Below are positions 17,184 through 26,496 of a stretch of DNA of 64,000 bases, piece by piece. The stretch is from positions 1 to 64,000 of the forward strand of contig NZ_JASLGT010000029.1 in the NCBI RefSeq assembly GCF_030150205.1. Direction: 5' to 3'. The notes below the pieces were generated by a model. It was not told the origin of the DNA. It saw only the letters and a program-made list of their open reading frames with translations, and ran no database searches. The position numbers were made by a program, and so were the translations under genes. Each line of letters starts with the position of its first letter. The first letter of the stretch is position 1. The stretch comes from Niabella sp. (GTDB lineage: Bacteria; Bacteroidota; Bacteroidia; Chitinophagales; Chitinophagaceae).

Positions 17184-18287
17184 GTGAAAAAGTATTTTTT
17201 ATTAACGCTTATATTATTGCTATCCGGTACACGCACCATACATGGGCAGGACACGCTACCGGACAACTTTACCATCGGCGATTTTGTAGAGCTCTATGCT
17301 TCCGACAGTATTAAAGTGTACTTTAATTGCGCTGGATGGGTAACTGCCAGAAATTGCGCAGCGTATTACCGGGTAGGAAAAATTGACACCGAACGTTTAA
17401 GTACAACGGGCCCATTCCACGACTATTTTTTAAATGGTAAATTATATTTAGAGGGTACTATAAGAAACGGACTTATGGAAGGACCGGCTCAATATTATTA
17501 TTCAAATGGTCAATTGAAAGAAACCGGGCAATACAAAAACGGCTCCAGAACCGGGAAATGGACATTTTACTATCCAAACGGGAATATACAAAAAGTATAT
17601 TTATATGAAAATGATATCCCATTAGTGCTTGAAGCATTTTCTGCAGACAATAAGCAGCTTGTAAAAAACGGGAATGGTCATTTTAAAACGGAATTCAGCG
17701 GGCAGGATGCCTGCATAAAATTTGAAACTGAAGGAGATCTGATCAACGGGAAAAGGTCTGGTCCATGGACGTTTTCCAATGTCGATGCCCGGCAGCCTAT
17801 TTCGGAAGAGCTATATGATGATGGAACTTATATTAAATCGCGCGCTCATAACAATGATTATATCGAACGTCCCAATACGGGTTTATATGTACGCTACGGC
17901 AATGAAAACATTAAATTAATTACAGGCAGCGCTGCTTGTCTCGGTTACCAGCGTTCATCTTCCCTGCCAAAACTGATTGAAGGATTACAGGCGCAATTTG
18001 ACACCTGTTCCTTAACCCCCAGGGATCAATGGCTGGTCATCGGGCTAAAAACAGGGAAAAAAAACAACCTGCTCAGTTTAAACGTTGCCTCGTCAGTTAA
18101 TGATACGGCGCTTGAACAGTATATTTATAACACTATAATAAATATAAAAAAATGGGAATCCGATCTGGTGAATGGCAAAAAAGCAGAGACAGATTTCTTC
18201 TTTACCATTTTTACAGAAAATCATAAGATCTTTGTATCAGAATATATATCTAAGAAGGCATTTCGATTATCACTTGGCCTGCCATAA
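17184..18287 (+). CDS. Secreted MORN-repeat (YwqK-like) protein
   Basis: A 367-residue protein. I start at the GTG at 17184, which gives the signal peptide VKKYFLLTLILLLSGTRTIHGQ; an upstream ATG at 17148 overlaps the previous gene and would bury it. Residues 90-160 contain MORN-type repeats (NGKLYLEGTIRNGLMEGPAQ, YYSNGQLKETGQYKNGSRTG, KWTFYYPNGNIQKVYLYEN), a second set lies at about residues 195-215, and the C-terminal 120 residues are unique. Database names often call such proteins YwqK antitoxins, but the signal peptide argues for an envelope role. Function unknown. Confidence 0.75.
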   Translation: MKKYFLLTLILLLSGTRTIHGQDTLPDNFTIGDFVELYASDSIKVYFNCAGWVTARNCAAYYRVGKIDTERLSTTGPFHDYFLNGKLYLEGTIRNGLMEGPAQYYYSNGQLKETGQYKNGSRTGKWTFYYPNGNIQKVYLYENDIPLVLEAFSADNKQLVKNGNGHFKTEFSGQDACIKFETEGDLINGKRSGPWTFSNVDARQPISEELYDDGTYIKSRAHNNDYIERPNTGLYVRYGNENIKLITGSAACLGYQRSSSLPKLIEGLQAQFDTCSLTPRDQWLVIGLKTGKKNNLLSLNVASSVNDTALEQYIYNTIINIKKWESDLVNGKKAETDFFFTIFTENHKIFVSEYISKKAFRLSLGLP

Positions 18288-18398
18288 ACGCATCTCGCCG
18301 ATATCGGCAAACGTTTTTATCGCTGAAATAAGCCCGCTACATTGCACCTTTAAACGTTCCTTCTTGCGTCATTCTTCCATATAGAAACTCCATTAAAA

Positions 18399-18611
18399 TT
18401 ATTTGGCCACCGGCTTCCACGACAAAGCCCCCGAAGGACAATGCGCAATCTGGATCTTTAACGCCTCTGTACCAGCATTCCCCGGCGTTACCCAGGGCGA
18501 TTCCTTTGGTTTATATACCTGCGGCAGCATTTTCACACAGATGCCCGAATGAATGCACAATTCCGGCTTCCAGATGATCACTACTTCCCCGTTGGAATAT
18601 TCCTTAACCAT
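18399..18611 (-). CDS. YjdI-like divergent iron-sulfur protein
   Basis: A 70-residue protein of the Fer4_19 family. It opens with a YSNGEVVIIWKPELCIHSGICVKMLPQVY segment and ends AHCPSGALSW; the cysteines at 19, 25 and 58 are candidate cluster ligands, and the pattern resembles half of a [4Fe-4S] ferredoxin. In E. coli yjdI is a neighbour of the small acetyltransferase gene yjdJ, whose counterpart here is at 16139-16420. It lies downstream of fusA on the same strand but behind a strong terminator, so it is probably transcribed separately. Confidence 0.82.
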   Translation of the reverse strand: MVKEYSNGEVVIIWKPELCIHSGICVKMLPQVYKPKESPWVTPGNAGTEALKIQIAHCPSGALSWKPVAK

Positions 18612-18673
18612 ATTGCATTTTTACTATTAAATATACCTGAAAAACAGGATATTTCCAACAGGCACACAAAAAA

Positions 18674-18697
18674 CCCCGGCCGGAGCCGGGGCTTTTA
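18674..18697 (-). terminator. Rho-independent terminator after fusA
   Basis: On the minus strand GCCCCGGC, a 4-nt loop and GCCGGGG are followed by TTTTTTG. The stem is 7 bp, all G-C, and ends 27 bp beyond the fusA stop. Confidence 0.85.
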
Positions 18698-18718
18698 TAT
18701 TCAATCGGGTTACTGGTA

Positions 18719-20866
18719 TTACGCAGTAACTTTTCCTTTTACTTTTGCGATCACTTCCTCGGCAATGTTGTTAGGCGCCGGAGTGTAGTGCGAGAACTCC
18801 ATAGTGCTGGATGCACGTCCGGAAGTTAAGGAACGCAGCTGCGTTACATAACCGAACATTTCGCTCAGCGGCACCTGTGCCTTAATTACCTGGGCTCCTG
18901 CACGGGTATCCATTCCTTCCATCATACCACGACGACGGTTCAAATCACCGGTAACATCACCCATGTATTGCTCGGGAGTGATTACCTCTACTTTCATGAT
19001 GGGCTCCAGTAATACGGGTTTTGCCTTCCGCGCTGCTTCACGGAAACCTTGTTTTGCACAAAGCTCAAACGACATAGAGTCAGAATCCACCGCGTGGAAG
19101 CTTCCGTCAAATACACGGATCTTCATGTTATCTACCGGGTAGCTGGCCAGTACACCGCTGCTCATTGAAGTTTCAAAACCTTTCTGAATAGCAGGTACAA
19201 ACTCTCTTGGGATAGAACCTCCAAAGATATCGTTTACAAACTGGTAGTTTTTGTCGGGGTTTTCTTTCTTCCACTCTTCGTCTACAGGACCCAGGCTAAA
19301 CTGGATATCCGCAAACTTACCACGACCACCGGTTTGTTTTTTCAGGGTTTCCCTGTGTTCGATGGTGGCGTTGAACGCCTCTTTATAAGCTACCTGGGGT
19401 GCACCCTGGTTTACTTCTACTTTAAATTCGCGACGCATACGGTCTACGATGATCTCCAGGTGTAACTCACCCATACCGCTTAAGATGGTCTGACCGGTAT
19501 CTTCGTCGGTTTTAACACGCAGGGTAGGATCTTCTTCCACCAGCTTTGCAATGGCCATACCCATTTTATCAACGTCTGCCTGGGTTTTAGGCTCAACCGC
19601 TACAGAGATCACCGGCTCCGGAATGAACATGTTTTCCAGAACGATCGGGTGGTTCTCGTCGCAAAGGGTATCTCCTGTTTTAATTTCTTTAAAACCAACC
19701 GCAGCACCGATATCACCGGCTTCGATAAAATCAATCGGGTTTTGTTTGTTTGCAAACATTTTCATGATCCGGCTGATCCGCTCTTTCTTACCGCTTCTTA
19801 CGTTCAGTACATAAGAACCTGCATCCAGGTGACCGCTGTAACAACGGAAGAACGCCAGACGTCCTACAAAAGGATCGGTCATGATTTTGAAGGCCAATGC
19901 TGCAAAAGGCTCTTTTGCATCCGGCTTCCGGGTCAATACTTTCTCCGGATCATTCGGATCATGACCTTCGATCGCTTCTACATCTACCGGAGAAGGCAGG
20001 TAACGGCAAACCGCATCCAGTGCTGTTTGTACACCTTTGTTTTTGAAAGAAGAACCGCACATCATCGGTACGATGCTCAGATCGATACAAGCCTTACGGA
20101 TCGCTTCATGAATTTCCGCTTCGGAAATAGAATTCGGATCATCAAAGAATTTCTCCATCAGCTGATCGTCATATTCAGCTACTGCTTCAATCAACGCCGC
20201 TCTCCATTCTTCCACTTCGTCTTTCATATCATCCGGAATCGGCACTTCGGTATAGGTCATACCTTCTGTAGCATCATCCCAGATGATCCCTGTATTTTTG
20301 ATCAGGTCTACAACACCTTTAAAGTTATCTTCAGCACCAATAGGCAGCTGCAACGGTACCGCTTTAGCACCCAGCATTTCCCGTACCTGTTTTACCACGT
20401 TCAGGAAATCGGCACCCTGACGGTCCATTTTATTTACAAACCCGATACGCGGTACCCGGTAACGGTTCGCCTGGCGCCATACGGTTTCAGACTGAGGTTC
20501 TACCCCATCCACCGCAGAGAACAGCGCAATCAGGCCATCCAGAACCCGCATAGAACGCTCTACCTCTACGGTAAAGTCCACGTGCCCCGGAGTGTCAATG
20601 ATATTAAATGAGTATTTTTTGGTTTCTGGCGTAGCCTTTCCTTTATCGGTAGGAAAGTTCCACTGACAGCTAACCGCGGCAGAAGTAATGGTAATACCAC
20701 GTTCTTTTTCCTGCTCCATCCAGTCAGTTGTAGCACCACCCTCGTGTACTTCACCTGTTCTGTGAATCATACCGGTGTAACGTAAAATACGTTCAGTTGT
20801 AGTGGTTTTACCTGCGTCAATGTGAGCGGCAATACCAAAGTTTCTTTGAAATTTTAAATCTGCCAT
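18719..20866 (-). CDS. fusA: Translation elongation factor G
   Basis: A 715-residue GTPase that moves tRNAs and mRNA through the ribosome. The G-domain motifs are all visible: [15 protein letters not shown] (G1), [10 protein letters not shown] (G2), DTPGHVDF (G3), NKMDRQGAD (G4), followed by domain II and the domain IV segment [11 protein letters not shown] near the C-terminus. Length and sequence match the housekeeping EF-G. It stands alone here, whereas in many bacteria fusA sits in the str operon with rpsL and rpsG. It has its own consensus promoter and a strong terminator. Confidence 0.97.
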   Translation of the reverse strand: MADLKFQRNFGIAAHIDAGKTTTTERILRYTGMIHRTGEVHEGGATTDWMEQEKERGITITSAAVSCQWNFPTDKGKATPETKKYSFNIIDTPGHVDFTVEVERSMRVLDGLIALFSAVDGVEPQSETVWRQANRYRVPRIGFVNKMDRQGADFLNVVKQVREMLGAKAVPLQLPIGAEDNFKGVVDLIKNTGIIWDDATEGMTYTEVPIPDDMKDEVEEWRAALIEAVAEYDDQLMEKFFDDPNSISEAEIHEAIRKACIDLSIVPMMCGSSFKNKGVQTALDAVCRYLPSPVDVEAIEGHDPNDPEKVLTRKPDAKEPFAALAFKIMTDPFVGRLAFFRCYSGHLDAGSYVLNVRSGKKERISRIMKMFANKQNPIDFIEAGDIGAAVGFKEIKTGDTLCDENHPIVLENMFIPEPVISVAVEPKTQADVDKMGMAIAKLVEEDPTLRVKTDEDTGQTILSGMGELHLEIIVDRMRREFKVEVNQGAPQVAYKEAFNATIEHRETLKKQTGGRGKFADIQFSLGPVDEEWKKENPDKNYQFVNDIFGGSIPREFVPAIQKGFETSMSSGVLASYPVDNMKIRVFDGSFHAVDSDSMSFELCAKQGFREAARKAKPVLLEPIMKVEVITPEQYMGDVTGDLNRRRGMMEGMDTRAGAQVIKAQVPLSEMFGYVTQLRSLTSGRASSTMEFSHYTPAPNNIAEEVIAKVKGKVTA

Positions 20867-20975
20867 GATTTTTCTAAAGTTGAAATTATTTTATTTCTGA
20901 CACCATTCTACTTGTAATCAATGACTTATAAATAAAAAAGCCATATCAGAACAAAATGAATGGAATTTAAGGCTG

Positions 20976-21004
20976 CAAAGGTAGGAAAAAATAGGAAAAA
21001 CCAA
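20976..21004 (-). promoter_or_regulatory. fusA promoter
   Basis: On the minus strand TTG (21002-21004) is 18 bp upstream of TACCTTTG (20976-20983), a good Bacteroidota promoter. The predicted leader is about 100 nt. Confidence 0.7.
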
Positions 21005-21092
21005 GGGCATCCTTTTAGTATATTTTCCACAGTTGCCGCCCCCGGGGTATTATGATTTTGTAAATCTGAGTGGAAACCGTTCTCTCCTAACC

Positions 21093-22244
21093 TTAATCCC
21101 AGTCTGCCGCCACCCCTTCAGCAAGGATTTTTCCGGCTGCATCCTTAAATTTTATAAAATGTCCGCTAAGCGCATATGAACGGATCTGCGGCAATACTGC
21201 CAGGTAGCGCTCCTCCACTTCCATAAATTCCGCACAGAATTTTTTGGTAGTAGCAATTGCCGAAAAGCGGATCGATGTGCCCGCCCCGGTTTGAACCGTA
21301 AACATCGCCCGGTTACATCCCGCCATGCCACCGGTTTGCGCACGGCCGGCCAGGTTGATGGAAGCCCGGGATTTTATCACCAGGTCTCCGTCTGCTCCAT
21401 CCAGCTTTTTCAACATCCATTCCCGGTGCAGTGGGTTCCAGGTGCTTCCCGGCAGGTTTGCTTCAGGACCGGCATCCGCAACCGCCTCCAGTAACAGCAC
21501 ATCCTCCCGGTCCAACAATTTCAGCCGGTTACCGATCACCTGGTATTTTGCCACCAGCGGCAGTGCTTTGGAGATGATCGATTCAAAACCGGCAACATCT
21601 TTACAATACTTATAGGTACCGGTAATATGAGCAATAGAAATGGAATACGGCAGGGAGATATGTGTTGCAAACCGAAGCTGGTTACAGCCCACAAAAGCAC
21701 CGGATGCCGGAAGATCGGTAAAATCGATAACCGGATGTTGCATCGCAAAACTGTCGGACGCTACATGGATCATTTTTGTGATCCGCCACCGGCGCCGGAT
21801 GCTGCCCATTTCATCTTCGGGGTCAATAACGGCCTTTAAAAGGCTGTGCCCCTCCCGGTTCATCAGTTCCAGCTTTCCATCCTTCAGGCTGAAATAGTAA
21901 GCCGCCAAAAGGTTTTCCTTCAGGATCCTGCTCAACGCATCGTTGCCACAATTGCGCGTAGCGGGATAAAATGCCAGGTCATCCAGCGCAATCCGGTGCT
22001 GATGACCAAACCGCGGTGTAAGCGCCAGCGTATCGCAACCCGCCATGGCAAATGAATGGTATACATTCCGGAGATCCAGCCCCGTTTGGGTAAGCGGTTC
22101 GGTATAGCCTTCCAGCGTGGTAATTTTCCATTTATGATGAAGCGCTTCTGTTTGAAGTGTACTGACCAATGGTGCTGTGCGGCGGTTGCAGCCTGCCATA
22201 AGCATACCTATAAACACAACCACATACATTAAATATATTCTCAT
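21093..22244 (-). CDS. Lipoprotein with three META/HslJ-like domains
   Basis: A 383-residue lipoprotein (signal ending LMAGC, anchor Cys19). The mature protein reads as three successive HslJ/META-type modules of roughly 110 residues. Each starts with a W-x-I/L-x-x-L/M strand (KWKITTLEGY, RWRITKMIHV, EWMLKKLDGA), then a G-C-N/D turn (MAGCDTLAL, FVGCNQLRF, MAGCNRAMF) and a later cysteine (RNCGND, KYCKDV, KFCAEF), so each module could hold one disulfide. META domains are found in secreted proteins linked to heat-shock or stress resistance; no biochemical role is known here. Monocistronic, divergent from the next lipoprotein gene. Confidence 0.75.
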   Translation of the reverse strand: MRIYLMYVVVFIGMLMAGCNRRTAPLVSTLQTEALHHKWKITTLEGYTEPLTQTGLDLRNVYHSFAMAGCDTLALTPRFGHQHRIALDDLAFYPATRNCGNDALSRILKENLLAAYYFSLKDGKLELMNREGHSLLKAVIDPEDEMGSIRRRWRITKMIHVASDSFAMQHPVIDFTDLPASGAFVGCNQLRFATHISLPYSISIAHITGTYKYCKDVAGFESIISKALPLVAKYQVIGNRLKLLDREDVLLLEAVADAGPEANLPGSTWNPLHREWMLKKLDGADGDLVIKSRASINLAGRAQTGGMAGCNRAMFTVQTGAGTSIRFSAIATTKKFCAEFMEVEERYLAVLPQIRSYALSGHFIKFKDAAGKILAEGVAADWD

Positions 22245-22330
22245 ATTATTTATAAACTGGAATATAATTCATATATTCGTAAATTAACATATACTAATCT
22301 CCGAATTGTACACAAATCATACTAAAGCTA

Positions 22331-22882
22331 ATGAAATTCAGATTTATTTTATTGTTCCTATCCGTTACCGGTTTGTATGCCTGTCAAAAAAACAATCCCA
22401 AACAACCGGAGGAAAAGCCGGGTACAAGAACGGAGATCGGGACAAAGGTAGTCATTGATCAATCATACCTCACAGATAATACAAAAGCGGTTAACAGCAA
22501 TTATGAAAAATTTGCCGGGGTTTGGAAACTTAGCTTATTTGTGTGTGGTACCTGCGGAGCACCCGGCCCACTAACAGATACTACCGAAATTCTTACACTT
22601 CGTAAGAATGGGCAATACGAGATCATAAAAAGCGATACGATCCATTATACAGGAAACTACCGTATCCGATATGATTACCGCTGTGGCAGCAGCACCCTCG
22701 AAAAAACATTCCTCTTTGAAGACATCGCATCTATAGAAAAAGCAAAAAACTCTGGGATCTCGTTCCCCGTTGAAATGCTTTCCTCAACCATTGATATTTC
22801 CAATGCTGTACTTACCATTGCCGCTCCAAAATGTATGGTAGACATGGATGGTTATAGAACCTATAAGAAAATTACAAAGTAA
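22331..22882 (+). CDS. Hypothetical lipoprotein
   Basis: A 183-residue protein with a lipoprotein signal ending GLYAC (anchor Cys18). The mature sequence has FAGVWKLSLFVCGTCGAPGP, ILTLRKNGQYEI, TGNYRIRYDYRCGS and LTIAAPKCMVDMDGY. The order (GxW near the start, several antiparallel strands, closing disulfide-type cysteines) recalls small lipocalin-like or META-like barrels, but I cannot assign a family. It is divergent from the triple-META lipoprotein gene and may be functionally linked to it. Confidence 0.6.
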   Translation: MKFRFILLFLSVTGLYACQKNNPKQPEEKPGTRTEIGTKVVIDQSYLTDNTKAVNSNYEKFAGVWKLSLFVCGTCGAPGPLTDTTEILTLRKNGQYEIIKSDTIHYTGNYRIRYDYRCGSSTLEKTFLFEDIASIEKAKNSGISFPVEMLSSTIDISNAVLTIAAPKCMVDMDGYRTYKKITK

Positions 22883-23330
22883 TATCGCTGCTTTTCGGGG
22901 ATGAAAGGCTCATCTATCGGTCCATTGCGCTCTGATTGGTCCGGAGTAAATTTCGTTGCCTCCAAAATTGGGCTATCAATTTAGGGAAACAATCTTTCAT
23001 GGATCTGTTTCTCAGAATGTCATGCGTATTTCGGTCTCAAAGTAAAAATGCAGTTCCTTTTTCATGCAACGGGATATACCGAAAAACACCGCATACATTT
23101 TATTTAAACAGGTGCTTTATTGCCGGCCTCTCTTTATATAAATACATACCTATCATAAAATGAACCGGCTGCACAACCCGGCCCCGCCTTATTCTGCAGC
23201 AATAATGATCTGGTATTTTGATATATAAATGAAGCACACACATTGCTTATACGTTTAAAATAGAGTATTTTTTTGAGTTTTAAAATAATATACTATTTTC
23301 CGACGGTAACAAACTAATAATTATTTGAAT
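22883..23330 (+). other. Intergenic region before the susC-led operon
   Basis: About 450 bp without a convincing gene. It becomes very AT-rich after 23210. A possible promoter is TTTG at 23272-23275, 18 bp and TATTTTCC at 23294-23301, which only partly fits the consensus. No sensor or sigma/anti-sigma pair for the operon is adjacent. Confidence 0.4.
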
Positions 23331-26300
23331 ATGAGCTTAATTGTTTATGAGAAAAAGAACGGACAGAACCGTTCTTTTTCAAGTAGCGCACAAAAAACCG
23401 GAATACCCCTTTTGTTGTTTTTGTGTCTTGTATTCCAGGCAAAAGCTAACGTATCCTACGGAAATGCACCTGGTACCAAAACGAACACTTATAAGAACAC
23501 GGTTGTTTTCAAAACTATTACCGGGAAAGTGGTTGACCAGGATGGCAATGCAGTAGCCGGAGCGGTGATCCGTGTTACGGATGGACGGTCCAGCGTTATG
23601 ACAACAGCCGGCGGCTTCTTTACCATCAACGCCAATGAAGGCGATGTATTGGAGATCTCACACGTCTCTTTTCTTTCTCAAACCGTTAAAGTAGGAAAGG
23701 AAAACGACATCACTGTTACCCTTCAGCAAAACGTTAATCACCTGGAGCAGGTAGTGATCACCGGCTATACGCAATATTCAAAAAGCAAAAGCCCCAGCGC
23801 TTCTGTACAGGTAAATGCTGCGGATATTAATACCGTACCCATGAGCAGCGTTGAACAGATCCTGCAGGGGCGCGTACCCGGTCTCAGCGTTATTTCAAGT
23901 TCCGGTCAGCCAGGCCAGGCCGCATCCGTTGTGATCAGAGGCATTGGTTCCATCAACGGCTCTACCTCCCCCTTATACATTATGGACGGAATTCCTATTG
24001 AAAGTGGTTATTTTCAAACCATCAACCCGGAAGATATCGAATCGATGACCGTGCTGAAGGATGCATCCGCCAAGGCCCTTTACGGTTCCAGAGGGTCAAG
24101 CGGGGTAATTGTGATCACCACTAAAAAAGGCAAAAAAGGAAGGCTTAGTGTGGGCTATAGTTCACAATACGGTTTTTCAAACCTTACCCAGCCAACCTTC
24201 GAAATGATGGATGGGCGGGAACGCCTGAAATTTGAAGAAGAAGTAGGTTCGGAAACAGGGCGGAGCATCGGCCCCGGATGGACCTTTTCGCCGCTGAACC
24301 CGGATTATGCCAAACAAACGGCAGACTGGCAGCACCGGGCGGATGGAATACTCGATAGCCTGAGGGGAATGAATACCGACTGGCGAGACCTGTTCTTCCA
24401 GCATGGCAGCTTTATGGAGCAGCAGCTAAACCTGAGCGGCGGTAACGAAAACATTCAAACTTATAATGCATTAGGATTGTGGAAAGAACAGGGTATTGTA
24501 AAAGAAACAGGACTGGACCGGTACTCGCTCCGCAGCAATACCAATTTCAATTATGGTAAATTCACCGCAGGTGTCAATATCAACCTGGGTTATTCCGCTT
24601 CCCGCTTTACCTATAACGAAGGAGGCACCGGGGTTGGCTCGCCCATGGCATCTGTTTATTATGCACTGCCTTATGAATACCCCTTTACTTCAGACGGTGT
24701 GTTCTATGCAACCGACGACGGCAGAGGATTTTATGATACCCGTGAGGGAAGCCGCGGAATAGATGTATTGTACGGAACATCTGATAAAACAGAGCAGTTC
24801 AAAACAATACTGGGCGTAAATATGGCTTATGAAATTGCAAAAGGATTAAAGATCAGCACCCGTGCGGGTATGGACTTCCGCAACTCTGTTGACCAGACAT
24901 TCATTAACCCGCTGTCCTATATCGGAAGCAAACAGGCCGGCGGCAAAGGCGCTTTCGGAGAAGGCTTCAGAAGATACCTCAACCTTGTTTCAACCTCCGG
25001 CCTTACGTATAAGAAACGGATCAACATACACGATATTGAAGTTTCCGGTTTTTTTGAATACCTGTATAACAACGCGCGGTCTTTCAGTTACAAAGGATAT
25101 GGGTTGGATGACCGGCTGCCGGAAACACCCGCAGGCATAACGGTAAGTACCGCGTTTCTTCCGGGCCTAAGTGGTAGCCGCTCCAACAGTGCGTTGCTTT
25201 CTTATATGGGAACAGGCCGTTATACACTGAACAATAAGTATACACTAACGGCCAGTTACCGCTACGATGGTGCTTCCGTTTCATCCGTACCGCTCAAAAA
25301 CCGCTGGCACGGCTTCTACTCTTTTGGCGCCAGCTGGGATGTGAAAGAGGAAGCCTTCCTGAAATCGACCGAATTGATTTCCCTCCTGAGGCTGCGGACC
25401 AGCTATGGCCAAACCGCCAGTCCCTTTGGCAGCAGCTTTGTTTACCTGCCCACCTATTCTGTAAATACAACCTACGGTGGACTGCCGGTGATCCGGCCCC
25501 GGAACATTGGCAACCCTGATTTTGACTGGGAATATGTAGACGAGTTCAATGCAGGGTTCGACCTGTCGCTTTTTAAAAACCAGCGGATAAAACTCATAGT
25601 GGATTTCTACAATAAAATCACCCGGAACATGTTTATCAATCAGCAACTTTCTGCTTTCTCGGGAGCCGGAGCAGGCGGAACCGCACCGTTGAGCTCTGCA
25701 AGAATGGGCAACAAGGGGATTGAATTCAGCCTGAGCGGCGATGTAATCCAGAATAAGAACGTTAACTGGAATATTGGCGCTAACGCAGCCTATAACCAAA
25801 ACAAAATTCTACGGGTAAGTGAGGTTACGGATCAGTTGCCGGATGGCGACACCAGGATCATCAAAGTAGGACTTCCCTACGGCACCTATTATGCACCAAA
25901 GTGGGCAGGTGTAGATCCGGCTACCGGCGATGCACGCTATTACAACCGGGATGGTTCTGTTACCAATGTGTATAATGCCGAACAACAATCGGTGCCGCTT
26001 TCCGCTGTGATGTATCCCAAATTAACCGGCGGTATCACGACTTCGGTACGCTGGAAAAACATCACGCTGAATACCCTGTTTTCGTTTGTATCCGGCGTAC
26101 AGCGTTGGAATAATATCGACTTTTATATCGAGAACGAGGGGTACATGACCAGTAATCAAAGCAAAAGAATGCTGTACGACCGCTGGAAAAAGCCGGGCGA
26201 TGAAGCACTGCTGCAGCGCATCGATGTTCCGAGAAATTTTACATCGAAAGATATACAGGAGGCCTCCTTTATGCGCCTGAGAAATGTAAAGCTGAATTAC

Positions 26301-26486
26301 AGCATTCCCAAAACACTGTTGCAGGCAACAAGAATTCTTAAATCGGCAGATATTTTTATCCAGGGAGAGAACCTGTATACCTGGACTTCCTGGCGGGGAC
26401 TCGATCCCGAAAACAACCGCCAGTACGGCCGGTTTGAGTATCCAAATGCCCGGAAGTATACAGCAGGCATCAATGTTAACTTTTAA
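23331..26486 (+). CDS. SusC/RagA-family TonB-dependent outer-membrane transporter
   Basis: A 1051-residue protein. After the signal segment (about residues 20-40) comes a CarboxypepD_reg-like domain (ITGKVVDQDGNAVAGAVIRV to about residue 130), a TonB-box-like LEQVVITGY, the plug domain (LQGRVPGLSVISSSGQPGQA, VVIRGIGSINGSTSPLYIMDG, DASAKALYGSRGSSGVIVITT) and a 22-strand barrel ending in INVNF. SusC proteins import large ligands captured by a SusD lid. No N-terminal STN domain is present, so sigma/FecR control is not expected. The start is the ATG at 23331; an in-frame TTG lies two codons upstream. Neighbouring genes suggest a polypeptide rather than glycan substrate. Confidence 0.93.
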   Translation: MSLIVYEKKNGQNRSFSSSAQKTGIPLLLFLCLVFQAKANVSYGNAPGTKTNTYKNTVVFKTITGKVVDQDGNAVAGAVIRVTDGRSSVMTTAGGFFTINANEGDVLEISHVSFLSQTVKVGKENDITVTLQQNVNHLEQVVITGYTQYSKSKSPSASVQVNAADINTVPMSSVEQILQGRVPGLSVISSSGQPGQAASVVIRGIGSINGSTSPLYIMDGIPIESGYFQTINPEDIESMTVLKDASAKALYGSRGSSGVIVITTKKGKKGRLSVGYSSQYGFSNLTQPTFEMMDGRERLKFEEEVGSETGRSIGPGWTFSPLNPDYAKQTADWQHRADGILDSLRGMNTDWRDLFFQHGSFMEQQLNLSGGNENIQTYNALGLWKEQGIVKETGLDRYSLRSNTNFNYGKFTAGVNINLGYSASRFTYNEGGTGVGSPMASVYYALPYEYPFTSDGVFYATDDGRGFYDTREGSRGIDVLYGTSDKTEQFKTILGVNMAYEIAKGLKISTRAGMDFRNSVDQTFINPLSYIGSKQAGGKGAFGEGFRRYLNLVSTSGLTYKKRINIHDIEVSGFFEYLYNNARSFSYKGYGLDDRLPETPAGITVSTAFLPGLSGSRSNSALLSYMGTGRYTLNNKYTLTASYRYDGASVSSVPLKNRWHGFYSFGASWDVKEEAFLKSTELISLLRLRTSYGQTASPFGSSFVYLPTYSVNTTYGGLPVIRPRNIGNPDFDWEYVDEFNAGFDLSLFKNQRIKLIVDFYNKITRNMFINQQLSAFSGAGAGGTAPLSSARMGNKGIEFSLSGDVIQNKNVNWNIGANAAYNQNKILRVSEVTDQLPDGDTRIIKVGLPYGTYYAPKWAGVDPATGDARYYNRDGSVTNVYNAEQQSVPLSAVMYPKLTGGITTSVRWKNITLNTLFSFVSGVQRWNNIDFYIENEGYMTSNQSKRMLYDRWKKPGDEALLQRIDVPRNFTSKDIQEASFMRLRNVKLNYSIPKTLLQATRILKSADIFIQGENLYTWTSWRGLDPENNRQYGRFEYPNARKYTAGINVNF

Positions 26487-26496
26487 TCTACGCGTT

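Noticed and set aside
17184..18287. Reading the MORN-repeat gene and its neighbour as a toxin-antitoxin system
   Set aside because: The YwqK antitoxin label is a database habit; both proteins have signal peptides and no toxin fold is visible.
19649..20611. 320-codon frame antisense to fusA
   Set aside because: fusA is certain and conserved; the antisense product has no recognisable features.
22936..23163. 75-codon plus-strand frame before susC
   Set aside because: No family features, no promoter element and atypical composition; listed as intergenic.
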